The notes beneath the pieces were generated by a model, which worked only from the letters and a program-made list of their open reading frames with translations, had not been told where the DNA came from and did no database searches. Below are positions 1 through 8,289 of a stretch of DNA of 64,000 nt, one piece after another (positions within the stretch are counted from its first letter, which is position 1; the number at the start of each line of letters is the position of its first letter). The position numbers and the translations under genes were made by a program. Location: positions 1,302,001 through 1,366,000 of the forward strand of contig JBPWQW010000001.1 in the NCBI GenBank assembly GCA_051814705.1, in the 5' to 3' direction. This stretch comes from Geojedonia sp051814705 (GTDB taxonomy: Bacteria > Bacteroidota > Bacteroidia > Flavobacteriales > Flavobacteriaceae).

Positions 1-519
1 TCCCAATTTTGTCACCTCACATGTTTTGGTCACTGTATCTAAAATAGGAACTCCTTGGCTCATGCGTTCCACAAAAGTTTGGGAAATGGGCTTATCGACC
101 GTTACGATATATTCTTTGTCGTGATTGTTACTTGCACGGAGTATTTTATTGACAATATCACCATCATCAGTAAGAAGGATCAAACCTTCACTATTTTTGT
201 CCAATCTACCAATTGGGAAGATGCGCGTGGGATACTTGATAAAATCAATGATATTGTCTTTTTCAACTCGCGTATCTGTAGTACAAACAATGCCTAAAGG
301 TTTATTGAAGGCGAGATAAATGGATGCCTTTTTTGTATTTTTTATCAGAATCCCATCTACGTGGATCTCGTCATTTGGAGCGACTTTTGTTCCCATTTCC
401 GGTACCATACCATTAATGGTAACTCGACCTTCTTCAATGAGTTTGTCGGCTGCCCGACGTGAGCAATAGCCTACTTCGCTTAAATATTTATTAAGCCGTG
501 TGAGATTGTTGTCTTCCAT
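1..519 (-). CDS. rluF: 23S rRNA pseudouridine synthase, RluF/RsuA type (3' end outside window)
   Basis: Reads leftward from an ATG at 517-519 and stays open to base 1, so only the first 173 codons are present. The N-terminus is an S4 RNA-binding domain (starts MEDNNLTRLNKYLSEVGYCS, then RRAADKLIEEGRVTING). The pseudouridine synthase catalytic motif follows: GRLDKNSEGLILLTDDG, where the Asp after RL is the family nucleophile. This places it in the RsuA/RluB/E/F family; the RluF-like subgroup (U2604 of 23S rRNA) is the best guess from the N-terminal form. A -7 promoter element lies only 5 bases before the start codon, so the mRNA is probably leaderless. The exact rRNA target cannot be told from this fragment. 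Confidence 0.9.
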   Translation of the reverse strand, partial: MEDNNLTRLNKYLSEVGYCSRRAADKLIEEGRVTINGMVPEMGTKVAPNDEIHVDGILIKNTKKASIYLAFNKPLGIVCTTDTRVEKDNIIDFIKYPTRIFPIGRLDKNSEGLILLTDDGDIVNKILRASNNHDKEYIVTVDKPISQTFVERMSQGVPILDTVTKTCEVTKLG

Positions 520-523
520 AATG

Positions 524-531
524 CAAAGATA
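524..531 (-). promoter_or_regulatory. -7 promoter element of rluF
   Basis: Minus strand reads TATCTTTG, an exact match to the Bacteroidota -7 consensus TAnnTTTG. It ends 5 bases before the rluF ATG, which places the expected transcription start at or next to the start codon. Confidence 0.65.
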
Positions 532-538
532 GCATAAG

Positions 539-1366
539 TTAGGCTTCTAAAAAGTCGTAAATATAAGAAGCCACTGCATCGTTGTTAAGTGAATGCCCTA
601 GGCCTTTGGTGGTGATGAGTGTACTGCCCTTAAAACTATTTTTTATTTGAAGGGCTTCACAATATGGGATTACGGTATCGTCTTCATCATGGATAATCAA
701 CCCTTGAGAAGAGATGGTTTTTAGATATTTTGAAGAGGAAAATGCAGAAGGCTCAGCTCCTAAACGCTCAATAATTATAGCGTTTATTTGTTTAATGATA
801 CGTTGGTTATAGCCCATCATTGTAGTATACCGTTCAAGAAGTCCTGAATATTCAGAAGGCGATCCTATCAGGATTAATTTTTGAACACTTTTTAAATGGT
901 ATTTATTTTGGCAAAATACAGTGGCCATGCCACCAACTGAATGCCCGATAATAACATGGGGCTGAAAATGTTTAGCAACTATATGTATAAATTCTGAATA
1001 TAAAAAGGCATTAAAAACCTTGCTACCTGAATGACCATGTGCTGGAGCATCTAAGGCAACAAAATTGAAACCTTGCTGTTTTAATTGGAGTATTAAATTT
1101 TTCCAACGGGCCGAATTGCTTTCCCAACCATGAACCATCAGAACAGTCTTTTTTTTACCAAGCCATCTGTAAGTCATAATGGGAATCTTGTCAAACTTAA
1201 GTTCTTCCTGAAAAGCGGTGCCTAAGAAATCTTCTTGCTCTTCGGTAATTTTTCCTTTTCGGGGTTTGGAAAACAAGAGTATAGCCCTGTTAGCGGCATA
1301 GGTTTTTGAAAAATAGCTTATTACATTATAATATGAGCCAATTAGGGCAATCAACAGTGTTTTCAA
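539..1366 (-). CDS. alpha/beta hydrolase
   Basis: 275-residue alpha/beta hydrolase of unknown substrate. The oxyanion-side motif VLMVHGWESNSARW is near residue 75, the nucleophile elbow GHSVGG puts the catalytic Ser at about residue 143, the acid is probably in the IIHDEDDTVIPY segment (about 228-239), and the catalytic His is in GLGHSLNND (about 258). A hydrophobic N-terminus could be a membrane anchor. Its ATG overlaps the end of the upstream cupin gene by 4 bases, so the two are translationally coupled. Family assignment is safe; the reaction (esterase, lipase or other) cannot be told. Confidence 0.88.
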   Translation of the reverse strand: MKTLLIALIGSYYNVISYFSKTYAANRAILLFSKPRKGKITEEQEDFLGTAFQEELKFDKIPIMTYRWLGKKKTVLMVHGWESNSARWKNLILQLKQQGFNFVALDAPAHGHSGSKVFNAFLYSEFIHIVAKHFQPHVIIGHSVGGMATVFCQNKYHLKSVQKLILIGSPSEYSGLLERYTTMMGYNQRIIKQINAIIIERLGAEPSAFSSSKYLKTISSQGLIIHDEDDTVIPYCEALQIKNSFKGSTLITTKGLGHSLNNDAVASYIYDFLEA

Positions 1367-1734
1367 AGGCCTTCTCGGTTAACAGAATTTATAGAAAATG
1401 CAGGAGTGCAAATGGCTAAATATTCACAGGGTTCTGTAAACGGATTCGAATATTGTACACGTGTATGTTTTTCAATTTTAATGGATTGTCCAGCTTCCAA
1501 AACAATCATTTCACCTTCAATAATGAATTGCTTTTTACCTTTTATGATAAATGTAAATTCATCAAAATTAGGAGTTTGAAAAGGTTCGCTCCAACCAGCA
1601 GGGGCAACCATGTACGCAATACTTATTTTGGAATTGCCATCTGTAGCCAAACCAAAGTGCTCTTTAATGAGTTTGCCATCTGTTGTTGGGACGACAAATG
1701 GGGAATCTTGTATCGTATATTTTTTATTTGCCAT
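1363..1734 (-). CDS. cupin domain protein
   Basis: 123-residue single-domain cupin. The central segment FTFIIKGKKQFIIEGEMIVLEAGQSIKIEKHTRV splits over the two cupin motifs. The usual first-motif metal ligands are poorly kept, so it may bind a small molecule rather than act as a metal enzyme. First gene of a two-gene unit with the alpha/beta hydrolase (4-base overlap). A 7-bp tandem repeat array lies directly upstream. Function not recognised beyond the fold. Confidence 0.82.
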   Translation of the reverse strand: MANKKYTIQDSPFVVPTTDGKLIKEHFGLATDGNSKISIAYMVAPAGWSEPFQTPNFDEFTFIIKGKKQFIIEGEMIVLEAGQSIKIEKHTRVQYSNPFTEPCEYLAICTPAFSINSVNREGL

Positions 1735-1743
1735 TATATTATT

Positions 1744-1805
1744 TTCAGTATTCAGTATTCAGTATTCAGTCATCAGTTTTCAGTCTTCGGTCATCGGCCT
1801 TCAGA
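1744..1805. repeat. heptanucleotide tandem repeat array
   Basis: Nearly nine consecutive 7-base units: TTCAGTA three times, then TTCAGTC, ATCAGTT, TTCAGTC, TTCGGTC, ATCGGCC and TTCAGA. It fills most of the gap between the cupin gene start and the YitT gene end. Drift increases along the array, as expected for slipped-strand expansion followed by mutation. Confidence 0.9.
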
Positions 1806-1812
1806 CAGATAT

Positions 1813-2784
1813 CTATTTTAAGGGTTTTCGTTTAATCATACCGCCTTTTAAATCTTTTACCAAGCCCATGATAATAAAGGCACTCTTGTCAATTTTATCT
1901 ATTTCGGTATGCAGTTTTGCTAATTCAAGCCTCGTGACAACCGTGTAAATAATATCTTTATCATAACTTTTGCCACTCGAACCATAGCCCCCTTTGCCAG
2001 CATAAATGGTACAAGCGCGTTGTAATTTTTCTATAAGCATGATTCTTATCTCTTCGTGGTGATCAGAAATAATGGTTACCCCTACATATTCTTCGACTCC
2101 ATCTACCACAAAATCCACGGTTTTTGCAGCCGACAAATAGGTGAGAATGGCATACAGGGCAATTTCAACCGATAATATATAAGCTCCAAAAGAAAAGATT
2201 AAAATATTGATGAGCAATAATACATCACCAACCGTAATAGAGAACTTTCTACTTAAAAATATGGCTAAGACTTCGGTGCCATCAATAACACTACCGCCTC
2301 GCATCGCCATGCCTATTCCCAATCCCAAAAAGAATCCTCCGAAAACAGCGATAAGTAATTTGTCATCGGTAATAGTTGGATAGTCTACATAGTGAACAAC
2401 AAGTGCCAAAAAGGCAATGGTGACAATACTTTTAATGGCAAACTTGGTGCTAAACGTTCTGGATGCTAATATGATAAATGGAAGGTTGACCAAAATCAAC
2501 AAATAGCTCAAATTTATACTGGTGATGTTTTGAAGCAATAATGAAATTCCCGTGGCACCGCCATCAATAAACCGATTGGGCAATAAAAAACCTTTTAGCC
2601 CAAAACCAGCTGAAAATACGCCAATAATTATAAAAATATATTCCTTTATTGCATGAACCAATTCAACTTGTAAAACTCTAACAAGCGGCACAATCTGCTT
2701 TTTACTTACGGGCAAAGTTTTTTGCTTTGCTTCGAGTCGTTTACGAGCAATTTCTACTAAGAGTTTAGAGATAATTGGATTCAT
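1813..2784 (-). CDS. YitT family membrane protein
   Basis: 323-residue integral membrane protein of the YitT/DUF161 family with a C-terminal DUF2179 domain. About five to six hydrophobic segments run from residue 48 to about 215 (for example IFIIIGVFSAGFGLKGFLLP and LLIAVFGGFFLGLGIGMAMR). The glycine-rich GGSVIDGTEVLAIFLSRK segment is characteristic. The soluble C-terminus (VDGVEEYVGVTIIS...GKGGYGSSGK) matches DUF2179. The family is thought to be transport-related; substrate unknown. It is 22 bases downstream of a lipoprotein gene on the same strand. Confidence 0.88.
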   Translation of the reverse strand: MNPIISKLLVEIARKRLEAKQKTLPVSKKQIVPLVRVLQVELVHAIKEYIFIIIGVFSAGFGLKGFLLPNRFIDGGATGISLLLQNITSINLSYLLILVNLPFIILASRTFSTKFAIKSIVTIAFLALVVHYVDYPTITDDKLLIAVFGGFFLGLGIGMAMRGGSVIDGTEVLAIFLSRKFSITVGDVLLLINILIFSFGAYILSVEIALYAILTYLSAAKTVDFVVDGVEEYVGVTIISDHHEEIRIMLIEKLQRACTIYAGKGGYGSSGKSYDKDIIYTVVTRLELAKLHTEIDKIDKSAFIIMGLVKDLKGGMIKRKPLK

Positions 2785-2806
2785 TATATTTTATGTGCTA
2801 CGAGAT

Positions 2807-3361
2807 TTATTTCCAGTAAATAAAAAAATATTTAATTTTAGCTTGATCCGGAATCTGGACTTTCTCAATTGTTAAACTCATATCGTATCTTAAATCTGGA
2901 GATAATTCTTTTTTGTCAATGGTAAATGAAGCATTGATGTCGTCGACAAAAATAACAATGGAGTTGATTAAATTGGTGATTTTTGTAATCTTGTACTTGT
3001 CATTAATATCCTTAAACGTGCTTAAAAGTGAAATGTTCTTATCAGTTTTAAACCGGGAATCCAAAATCTGAACACTCTCAATAACCGCAGTTGAATCTAA
3101 AGTTTGACTTGGGTCTAAAGCCAAAAGTATATTCCCGCCTTTTTCAAAGATTTCAATTTGATTATTATTTCCAGATAAACCTTCTTCTTTTATATATTTT
3201 GCAATAGAATCATTTGGAAAAACTAGCTCCAAATCTTTAACCTGAGTAGAATCTGTTAGAAGTCCAACATGTTGCTTACCGACAGAAAAAGGATCTACCT
3301 CCTTATTACAACCCATGATTAATAATAATGGAACAATGAGATAAAAATTAGATTTTTTCAT
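2807..3361 (-). CDS. predicted lipoprotein, function unknown
   Basis: 184 residues. The N-terminus is a lipoprotein signal peptide with lipobox LLLIMGC near residue 18, so the protein should be lipidated and sit in the inner or outer membrane. The rest is a beta-strand-rich soluble domain with no motif I recognise. It lies upstream of the YitT gene and may be co-transcribed with it (22-base gap). Confidence 0.7.
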   Translation of the reverse strand: MKKSNFYLIVPLLLIMGCNKEVDPFSVGKQHVGLLTDSTQVKDLELVFPNDSIAKYIKEEGLSGNNNQIEIFEKGGNILLALDPSQTLDSTAVIESVQILDSRFKTDKNISLLSTFKDINDKYKITKITNLINSIVIFVDDINASFTIDKKELSPDLRYDMSLTIEKVQIPDQAKIKYFFIYWK

Positions 3362-3515
3362 AGTATGTATTTAACAGATTATAGTAATAGAAAATAGAGC
3401 ACAATTTTTTAAGTGCTGTAAAAGACCTTCCAAAATTTTTATAAAAATACTAATCTTGAACTAATACCTATTAAAATCTTTTCAACATTTTGACAGTAAA
3501 GAAAAATCTGTAAAC

Positions 3516-3523
3516 TATCTTTG
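3516..3523 (+). promoter_or_regulatory. -7 promoter element of queE
   Basis: TATCTTTG, exact match to TAnnTTTG. Only 6 bases separate it from the ATG at 3530, so transcription should start at or beside the start codon. This also argues against the in-frame TTG at 3521, which lies inside the element. Confidence 0.65.
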
Positions 3524-3529
3524 CAAACT

Positions 3530-4162
3530 ATGGCTAGAAGTGAGAAACAACAGTTAATGGATAAAGGATTGCTATTGCCTTTAATGGAAGAATTTTACAC
3601 CATTCAAGGAGAAGGCTATCATAAAGGAACAGCAGCATATTTTATAAGAATTGGTGGTTGCGATGTAGGTTGTCATTGGTGCGATGTTAAGGAAAGCTGG
3701 TTGGCCGAATTGCATCCAGCAACAGAGACTTCCAAAATTGTTGAAAACGCCTTTAAATACAGCAAAACCATTGTGGTAACAGGCGGGGAGCCCTTAACTT
3801 GGAACATGACCGAATTGACTACCCAACTTAAGCAAAAAGGGTTGCAGGTGCATATTGAAACTTCTGGGGCATATCCACTTACAGGAATATGGGATTGGAT
3901 TTGCCTGTCTCCTAAAAAAATGAAATTACCTACCGAAGAAATTTATAAAAAAGCAGATGAACTTAAGATGATTATCTATAATAAGGACGATTTTAGATTT
4001 GCTGAAGAACAGGCCTTAAAAGTAGATGAACATTGTATTTTATATTTACAACCGGAATGGAGCCGACGCGATAAAATGATTCCGGAAATTGTAGATTACG
4101 TTTTGGCAAACCCTAAGTGGAAAGTGTCCTTACAGACTCATAAGTATTTGAACATTCCCTAA
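3530..4162 (+). CDS. queE: 7-carboxy-7-deazaguanine synthase
   Basis: 210-residue radical SAM enzyme that converts 6-carboxytetrahydropterin to 7-carboxy-7-deazaguanine in queuosine biosynthesis. EEFYTIQGEGYHKGTAAYFI is the substrate/SAM region, and the cluster motif CX3CX2C is GGCDVGCHWCDVK (Cys 44, 48, 51), followed by VVTGGEPL. The start is set at the ATG 3530, because the in-frame TTG at 3521 lies within the predicted promoter. A bidirectional terminator follows immediately. Length agrees with the family. Confidence 0.95.
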   Translation: MARSEKQQLMDKGLLLPLMEEFYTIQGEGYHKGTAAYFIRIGGCDVGCHWCDVKESWLAELHPATETSKIVENAFKYSKTIVVTGGEPLTWNMTELTTQLKQKGLQVHIETSGAYPLTGIWDWICLSPKKMKLPTEEIYKKADELKMIIYNKDDFRFAEEQALKVDEHCILYLQPEWSRRDKMIPEIVDYVLANPKWKVSLQTHKYLNIP

Positions 4163-4170
4163 TTTGAAAT

Positions 4171-4213
4171 AAAAAAGCCTTGACCCGAAACTAACGGAAA
4201 TCAAGGCTTTTTA
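4171..4213. terminator. bidirectional terminator, queE / DUF2911 gene
   Basis: Stem AAAAAGCCTTGA / TCAAGGCTTTTT around a 17-base loop, with A-run on one side and T-run on the other. It serves the two convergent genes. Confidence 0.88.
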
Positions 4214-4227
4214 ATACTAATTATTTT

Positions 4228-4767
4228 TTATTTTGAAGACGTTGGGACTGCTACTCTAACTTTATCCCATCCAAGATACATGGTGCCGTCATCAGCAAAT
4301 GCAATTGAAAAGGCTTCCAAAGACTCATCTCCCATAGTAACTGGAGCGGTTATTCTTGCTACATCTTTTGATTGATCATAAAAATAGGATCCCCAAGTAT
4401 TAAGATCGGAATTTAAAATTATAGTCCATTCTTTTTCTCCAGGTATAGTAGCCATGGTATACGTGCCGGCCTTAACCGTTTTTCCGCCAAAATTGCTGTC
4501 CTTATAAAAAGTGATTTGGGTAGCTTCATTAGCACCTGTACGCCAAAGTTCACCATTTGGAGTCAATTTGTCCAAGGTACGACCGTTGAGTTGTGGTCTA
4601 CTATAAATAACTTTTATAGCTTTATTGGAATCTTTGTAATTTGTTGGGAATGATGCCGCATCCATGGGGCTTTTGTCAAGCCCAGAAAATTTTTGAGCCT
4701 CCATTTGAAGTGAGAAAAGCATTAAGAATGCCACTGAAAGTAAAGTTGTTACGGATAATTTTTTCAT
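4228..4767 (-). CDS. DUF2911 domain protein, secreted
   Basis: 179 residues: signal peptide (to about residue 24, ending LQMEAQ), then a DUF2911 domain covering nearly the whole protein. Diagnostic segments are VIYSRPQLNGRTL, GELWRTGANEATQITF and KAGTYTMATIPGEKEWTIILN. The family is common in Bacteroidota, is predicted to be periplasmic or outer-membrane associated, and has no known activity. Single gene, convergent with queE. Confidence 0.9.
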   Translation of the reverse strand: MKKLSVTTLLSVAFLMLFSLQMEAQKFSGLDKSPMDAASFPTNYKDSNKAIKVIYSRPQLNGRTLDKLTPNGELWRTGANEATQITFYKDSNFGGKTVKAGTYTMATIPGEKEWTIILNSDLNTWGSYFYDQSKDVARITAPVTMGDESLEAFSIAFADDGTMYLGWDKVRVAVPTSSK

Positions 4768-4848
4768 AATAATTTTTTTAAATTTCCATAAAAATAAAAA
4801 TTTAATTGATTGGTACTACCCATCAAAATGATAAGATGTTGTTAAAGT

Positions 4849-6117
4849 TTATATTTTGATAAATTTTCTAGACTCTCTTCCTGTATTATTATGAAAATTT
4901 AGAATGTAAGTTCCAGATGCCAAATCTTCAACATTAAAGGTGAATGCTTTCTTAATTCCAGAATCCATTGTTGTTCTAGACAACTGCCTTATAAATTTCC
5001 CATTTACATCATATAATTCAATGAGTAAATTATCAGAAGCCTGGAGTTGTACAGTGAATTCCAATTTAGATGACACAGGGTTTTTTGTAATGTCGATGGC
5101 TAATTGTTTTCTATCGTGCTCCTCTACACTGTTTGTACTTAAGGATTCAGTTGTAAACTTGTAAATTGAAGTGCCTGATGCATAAGCTAAAGTAGAATTA
5201 ATGATGAATATTCGGTTTAGATTTGAACCGATATTTAAATTCGCCCAAGTCTGGCCGCCATCCAAAGTTTCATAAAACCCCGTGGTGTGGCCACCCATCC
5301 ACCCATGATTTTCATCGATAAACCCAACCGCTTGAATATCTGTTTCTGGTGCTATATAACTATTCCATGTAAGGCCACCATCAATTGATTTAATAAGTTT
5401 GCCCAAATTAGGATCTACCGATTCAATAGAACCAAACATAACGTTAGGATTGCTCTCCAAAACCTGTAACTTCCAAACATATTCACCGGCTATATTTGAA
5501 TTAAAAATTTCGGTCCAAGTAAGACCACCATCGGTTGTTTTTAATACACATCCACCATTAGTGCTTCTGCCACTTGCAAAACCAGTGGTTTCAGTTAAAA
5601 AGTATATTTCAACTAGTGCATTTGCATATCCCGACATATCAATATAATCCCAAGTGGCACCGCTATCTGAGGATTTTATGATGAAAGCTGGCGTAAAATA
5701 GGCGCCACAACCATAAATAGTAGTACTTCCAACGGCATCTAAACCACAAATTGCAACTGGGTTTGTACTAATATTGTTAATGAGATTCCACGAATCACCA
5801 CCATCGATTGTTTTATAAAATTTTCCATTTAAAGTTCCTAGAAACCCAATGTTTGCATTTAAAAACTCAATATTTCTGAAATATAAATTACTGCCAAGGT
5901 CTGCTTCATCTAATTGTTTTACCCAATTTAATCCACCGTCAACAGTTTTGAAAACCTTAGCATAATAACCATTTGCAGCCCAACCTATTTGGTCGTCAAT
6001 AAAAAAAACATCATCAAACCGTTGTCCGTTACTATTCGGGACAATACTCGTATTTTGCCAGGTTTGGGAAATGAGATAAACTGGAAATAAAAAAATTAAG
6101 AAACAGAGATATTTCAT
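4849..6117 (-). CDS. secreted YCF48-like beta-propeller protein with T9SS type A sorting domain
   Basis: 422 residues. The signal peptide ends near ISQ (residue 18). Repeats of the form GWAANGYYAKVFKTVDGGLNW, FKTIDGGDSWN, IKSSDSGATWD, LKTTDGGLTWTE, IKSIDGGLTWNS and YETLDGGQTWAN fill residues about 40-310. The xTxDGGxxW signature is that of YCF48/BNR-type beta-propellers. The last ~75 residues (KNPVSSKLEFTVQL...GTYILNF...RKFIKI) are a type A T9SS sorting domain, so the protein is exported across the outer membrane and anchored or released. Ligand unknown. Confidence 0.88.
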   Translation of the reverse strand: MKYLCFLIFLFPVYLISQTWQNTSIVPNSNGQRFDDVFFIDDQIGWAANGYYAKVFKTVDGGLNWVKQLDEADLGSNLYFRNIEFLNANIGFLGTLNGKFYKTIDGGDSWNLINNISTNPVAICGLDAVGSTTIYGCGAYFTPAFIIKSSDSGATWDYIDMSGYANALVEIYFLTETTGFASGRSTNGGCVLKTTDGGLTWTEIFNSNIAGEYVWKLQVLESNPNVMFGSIESVDPNLGKLIKSIDGGLTWNSYIAPETDIQAVGFIDENHGWMGGHTTGFYETLDGGQTWANLNIGSNLNRIFIINSTLAYASGTSIYKFTTESLSTNSVEEHDRKQLAIDITKNPVSSKLEFTVQLQASDNLLIELYDVNGKFIRQLSRTTMDSGIKKAFTFNVEDLASGTYILNFHNNTGRESRKFIKI

Positions 6118-6273
6118 TTTGTAAATATAAGTAACTTAAATTATCATTTATAGTTATAAATAAATATAAAAAATTAATATATAGTTACAAATTATAATCT
6201 AAATCGTATTTTTAATTTCAATATAGAAAGTTAATTTACATATTTGCACTATTAATTATAACAAAAAAATGCT

Positions 6274-7962
6274 ATGTGCGGAATTGTATGCGCCTTTGAT
6301 TTAAAACAAAAATCGGAAGAACTTAGACCAAAAGTATTGGAAATGTCTAAAAAAATTAGACATCGTGGACCAGATTGGAGCGGAATATATTGTAATGAAA
6401 AGGCTATTTTGGCCCATGAACGATTGGCAATAGTTGATCCGGCATCGGGAAAACAGCCTTTGTTTAGCGAGGATAGAAATCTAGTATTAGCTGCGAATGG
6501 TGAAATTTATAACCACAGAGAATTGCGCAAACAATTTGAAGGTGATGGGTTAAGCTCGTCGAAACCTAAATACCATTTTCAAACGGAAAGCGATTGTGAA
6601 GTCATTTTAGCCTTGTATAAAGAAAAGGGTGTTGGATTTATTGACGAAATGAACGGTATTTTCGGGTTTGCAATTTACGATGTTGAAAAAGATGAATATT
6701 TTATTGCCCGTGATCATATGGGAATTATCCCATTGTATATTGGTTGGGACCAAAACGGAACGTTTTATGTCGCTTCAGAATTAAAGGCACTGGAAGGTGT
6801 TTGTACAAAAATTCAACTATTCCCTCCTGGTCATTATATGTCTAGTAAAGACGGGCAGTTTGTAAAGTGGTATACTAGAGAATGGACGGAATACAATGCC
6901 GTGAAAGATAATGAAACAAGCATTCAAGCCATAAAAGTGGCTTTGGAAGCAGCTGTTCATAGACAATTGATGAGTGATGTGCCTTATGGCGTATTGTTGT
7001 CTGGTGGTTTGGATTCTTCTGTTACTTCAGCAATAGCAAAAAAATATGCTCAAAAGCGTATCGAATCTGGTGATACCACAGATGCTTGGTGGCCACAATT
7101 ACATTCGTTTTCTGTTGGGCTTGAAGGGTCCCCAGATTTGGCAGCAGCCCGTAAGGTAGCAGCCCATATTGGAACGGTTCATCACGAAATTAAATTCACC
7201 ATTCAGGAAGGACTAGATGCCATTAGGGATGTGATTTATAATCTTGAAACTTATGATATTACAACCATTCGTGCCAGTACGCCAATGTATTTAATGGCAA
7301 GGGTTATTAAATCTATGGGCATAAAAATGGTCTTGTCAGGAGAAGGTGCAGATGAGCTGTTTGGCGGGTATTTATATTTTCATAAAGCGCCTAACGCCAA
7401 AGAATTCCATGAAGAAACGGTTCGCAAGCTAAGTAAACTTCATATGTATGATTGTTTACGCGCCAATAAAAGTTTAGCGGCCTGGGGAATTGAAGGACGA
7501 GTGCCATTTTTAGATAAAGAATTTATGGATGTGGCCATGAGGATTAACCCACAGGATAAAATGATTAACGGAGAGCGTATGGAAAAATGGGTGGTTAGAA
7601 AAGCCTTTGAAGATATGTTACCCGAAAGTGTGGCCTGGAGACAAAAAGAACAATTTAGCGATGGCGTTGGATATAGCTGGATTGACACCTTAAAACTCAT
7701 GGTCAATAAAGAAATTACAGATAAGCAAATAAAAAATGCACATTTTAGATTCCCAATTCAAACGCCTCAAAATAAAGAGGAGTTTTACTATCGTTCCATT
7801 TTTGAAGAACATTTTCCAAGCGATGCCGCTGCGTTGTGTGTGCCTCAAGAGCCAAGTGTAGCTTGTAGTACCAAAATTGCCTTGGAATGGGATGAGGCCT
7901 TTAAAAACATGAATGATCCAAGCGGTAGAGCCGTAGCAAAAGTACATGCTGATGCCTATTAA
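6274..7962 (+). CDS. asnB: asparagine synthase B (glutamine-hydrolysing)
   Basis: 562 residues, normal for AsnB. Cys2 (MCGIVCAFD) is the glutaminase nucleophile exposed after Met removal; residues 2-210 are the class II amidotransferase domain (RHRGPDWSGIY, NGEIYNHREL). The synthetase domain has the pyrophosphate loop SGGLDSS (about 244-250) and SGEGADELFGGY. It makes asparagine from aspartate, glutamine and ATP. Single-gene unit: near-consensus promoter upstream (CATATTTG ending at 6245) and a strong terminator downstream. Confidence 0.96.
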   Translation: MCGIVCAFDLKQKSEELRPKVLEMSKKIRHRGPDWSGIYCNEKAILAHERLAIVDPASGKQPLFSEDRNLVLAANGEIYNHRELRKQFEGDGLSSSKPKYHFQTESDCEVILALYKEKGVGFIDEMNGIFGFAIYDVEKDEYFIARDHMGIIPLYIGWDQNGTFYVASELKALEGVCTKIQLFPPGHYMSSKDGQFVKWYTREWTEYNAVKDNETSIQAIKVALEAAVHRQLMSDVPYGVLLSGGLDSSVTSAIAKKYAQKRIESGDTTDAWWPQLHSFSVGLEGSPDLAAARKVAAHIGTVHHEIKFTIQEGLDAIRDVIYNLETYDITTIRASTPMYLMARVIKSMGIKMVLSGEGADELFGGYLYFHKAPNAKEFHEETVRKLSKLHMYDCLRANKSLAAWGIEGRVPFLDKEFMDVAMRINPQDKMINGERMEKWVVRKAFEDMLPESVAWRQKEQFSDGVGYSWIDTLKLMVNKEITDKQIKNAHFRFPIQTPQNKEEFYYRSIFEEHFPSDAAALCVPQEPSVACSTKIALEWDEAFKNMNDPSGRAVAKVHADAY

Positions 7963-7974
7963 TTTGAATTAGTC

Positions 7975-8010
7975 AAAAAAGAGCCCGAATAATAATTCGG
8001 GCTCTTTTTA
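7975..8010 (+). terminator. terminator of asnB
   Basis: Stem AGAGCCCGAAT / ATTCGGGCTCT with 4-base loop AATA and flanking A and T runs. Strong Rho-independent structure, usable from both directions. Confidence 0.92.
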
Positions 8011-8289
8011 TTTTAAAATAGATTGTTTATTAGTTTGTGGACATGCTCATATCGTATAATATTCATTCAGCAATAAATAGATTGTTCAATAGCCATCATT
8101 TTAACAATGTTTCCTTCAATCAAAAGATCGATATTAAGCACGTTTTTCCACATAAAATTGTTAATAACTTATAGGTTAAAAATGTTATAAAGTTAGCATT
8201 ACAGTAGGGAGTTATTTATCTTTGTGAGTATCGAAAAAATGATGCCTATAACGGCATTTTTTTATGAGCTTAAATCAAAATAATATTAG
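8011..8289 (+). other. intergenic region before gyrB with DnaA-box-like sites
   Basis: Very AT-rich. It contains TTTTCCACA at 8144-8152, which fits the DnaA-box consensus TTWTNCACA, and a weaker inverted candidate TGTGGACAT at 8036-8044. The sequence TTGTTAATAACTTATAGG follows the first. No coding sequence recognised. Two loose boxes are not enough to call an origin. Confidence 0.3.
8217..8224 (+). promoter_or_regulatory. -7 promoter element of gyrB
   Basis: TATCTTTG, exact match to TAnnTTTG, giving a leader of about 60 bases before the gyrB ATG at 8290. Confidence 0.6.

Noticed and set aside
1453..1948. Plus-strand open frames opposite the cupin gene encoding FSIQYSVFS-type peptides
   Set aside because: They come from the heptamer array and the antisense of a clear cupin gene; composition is that of a repeat, not a protein.
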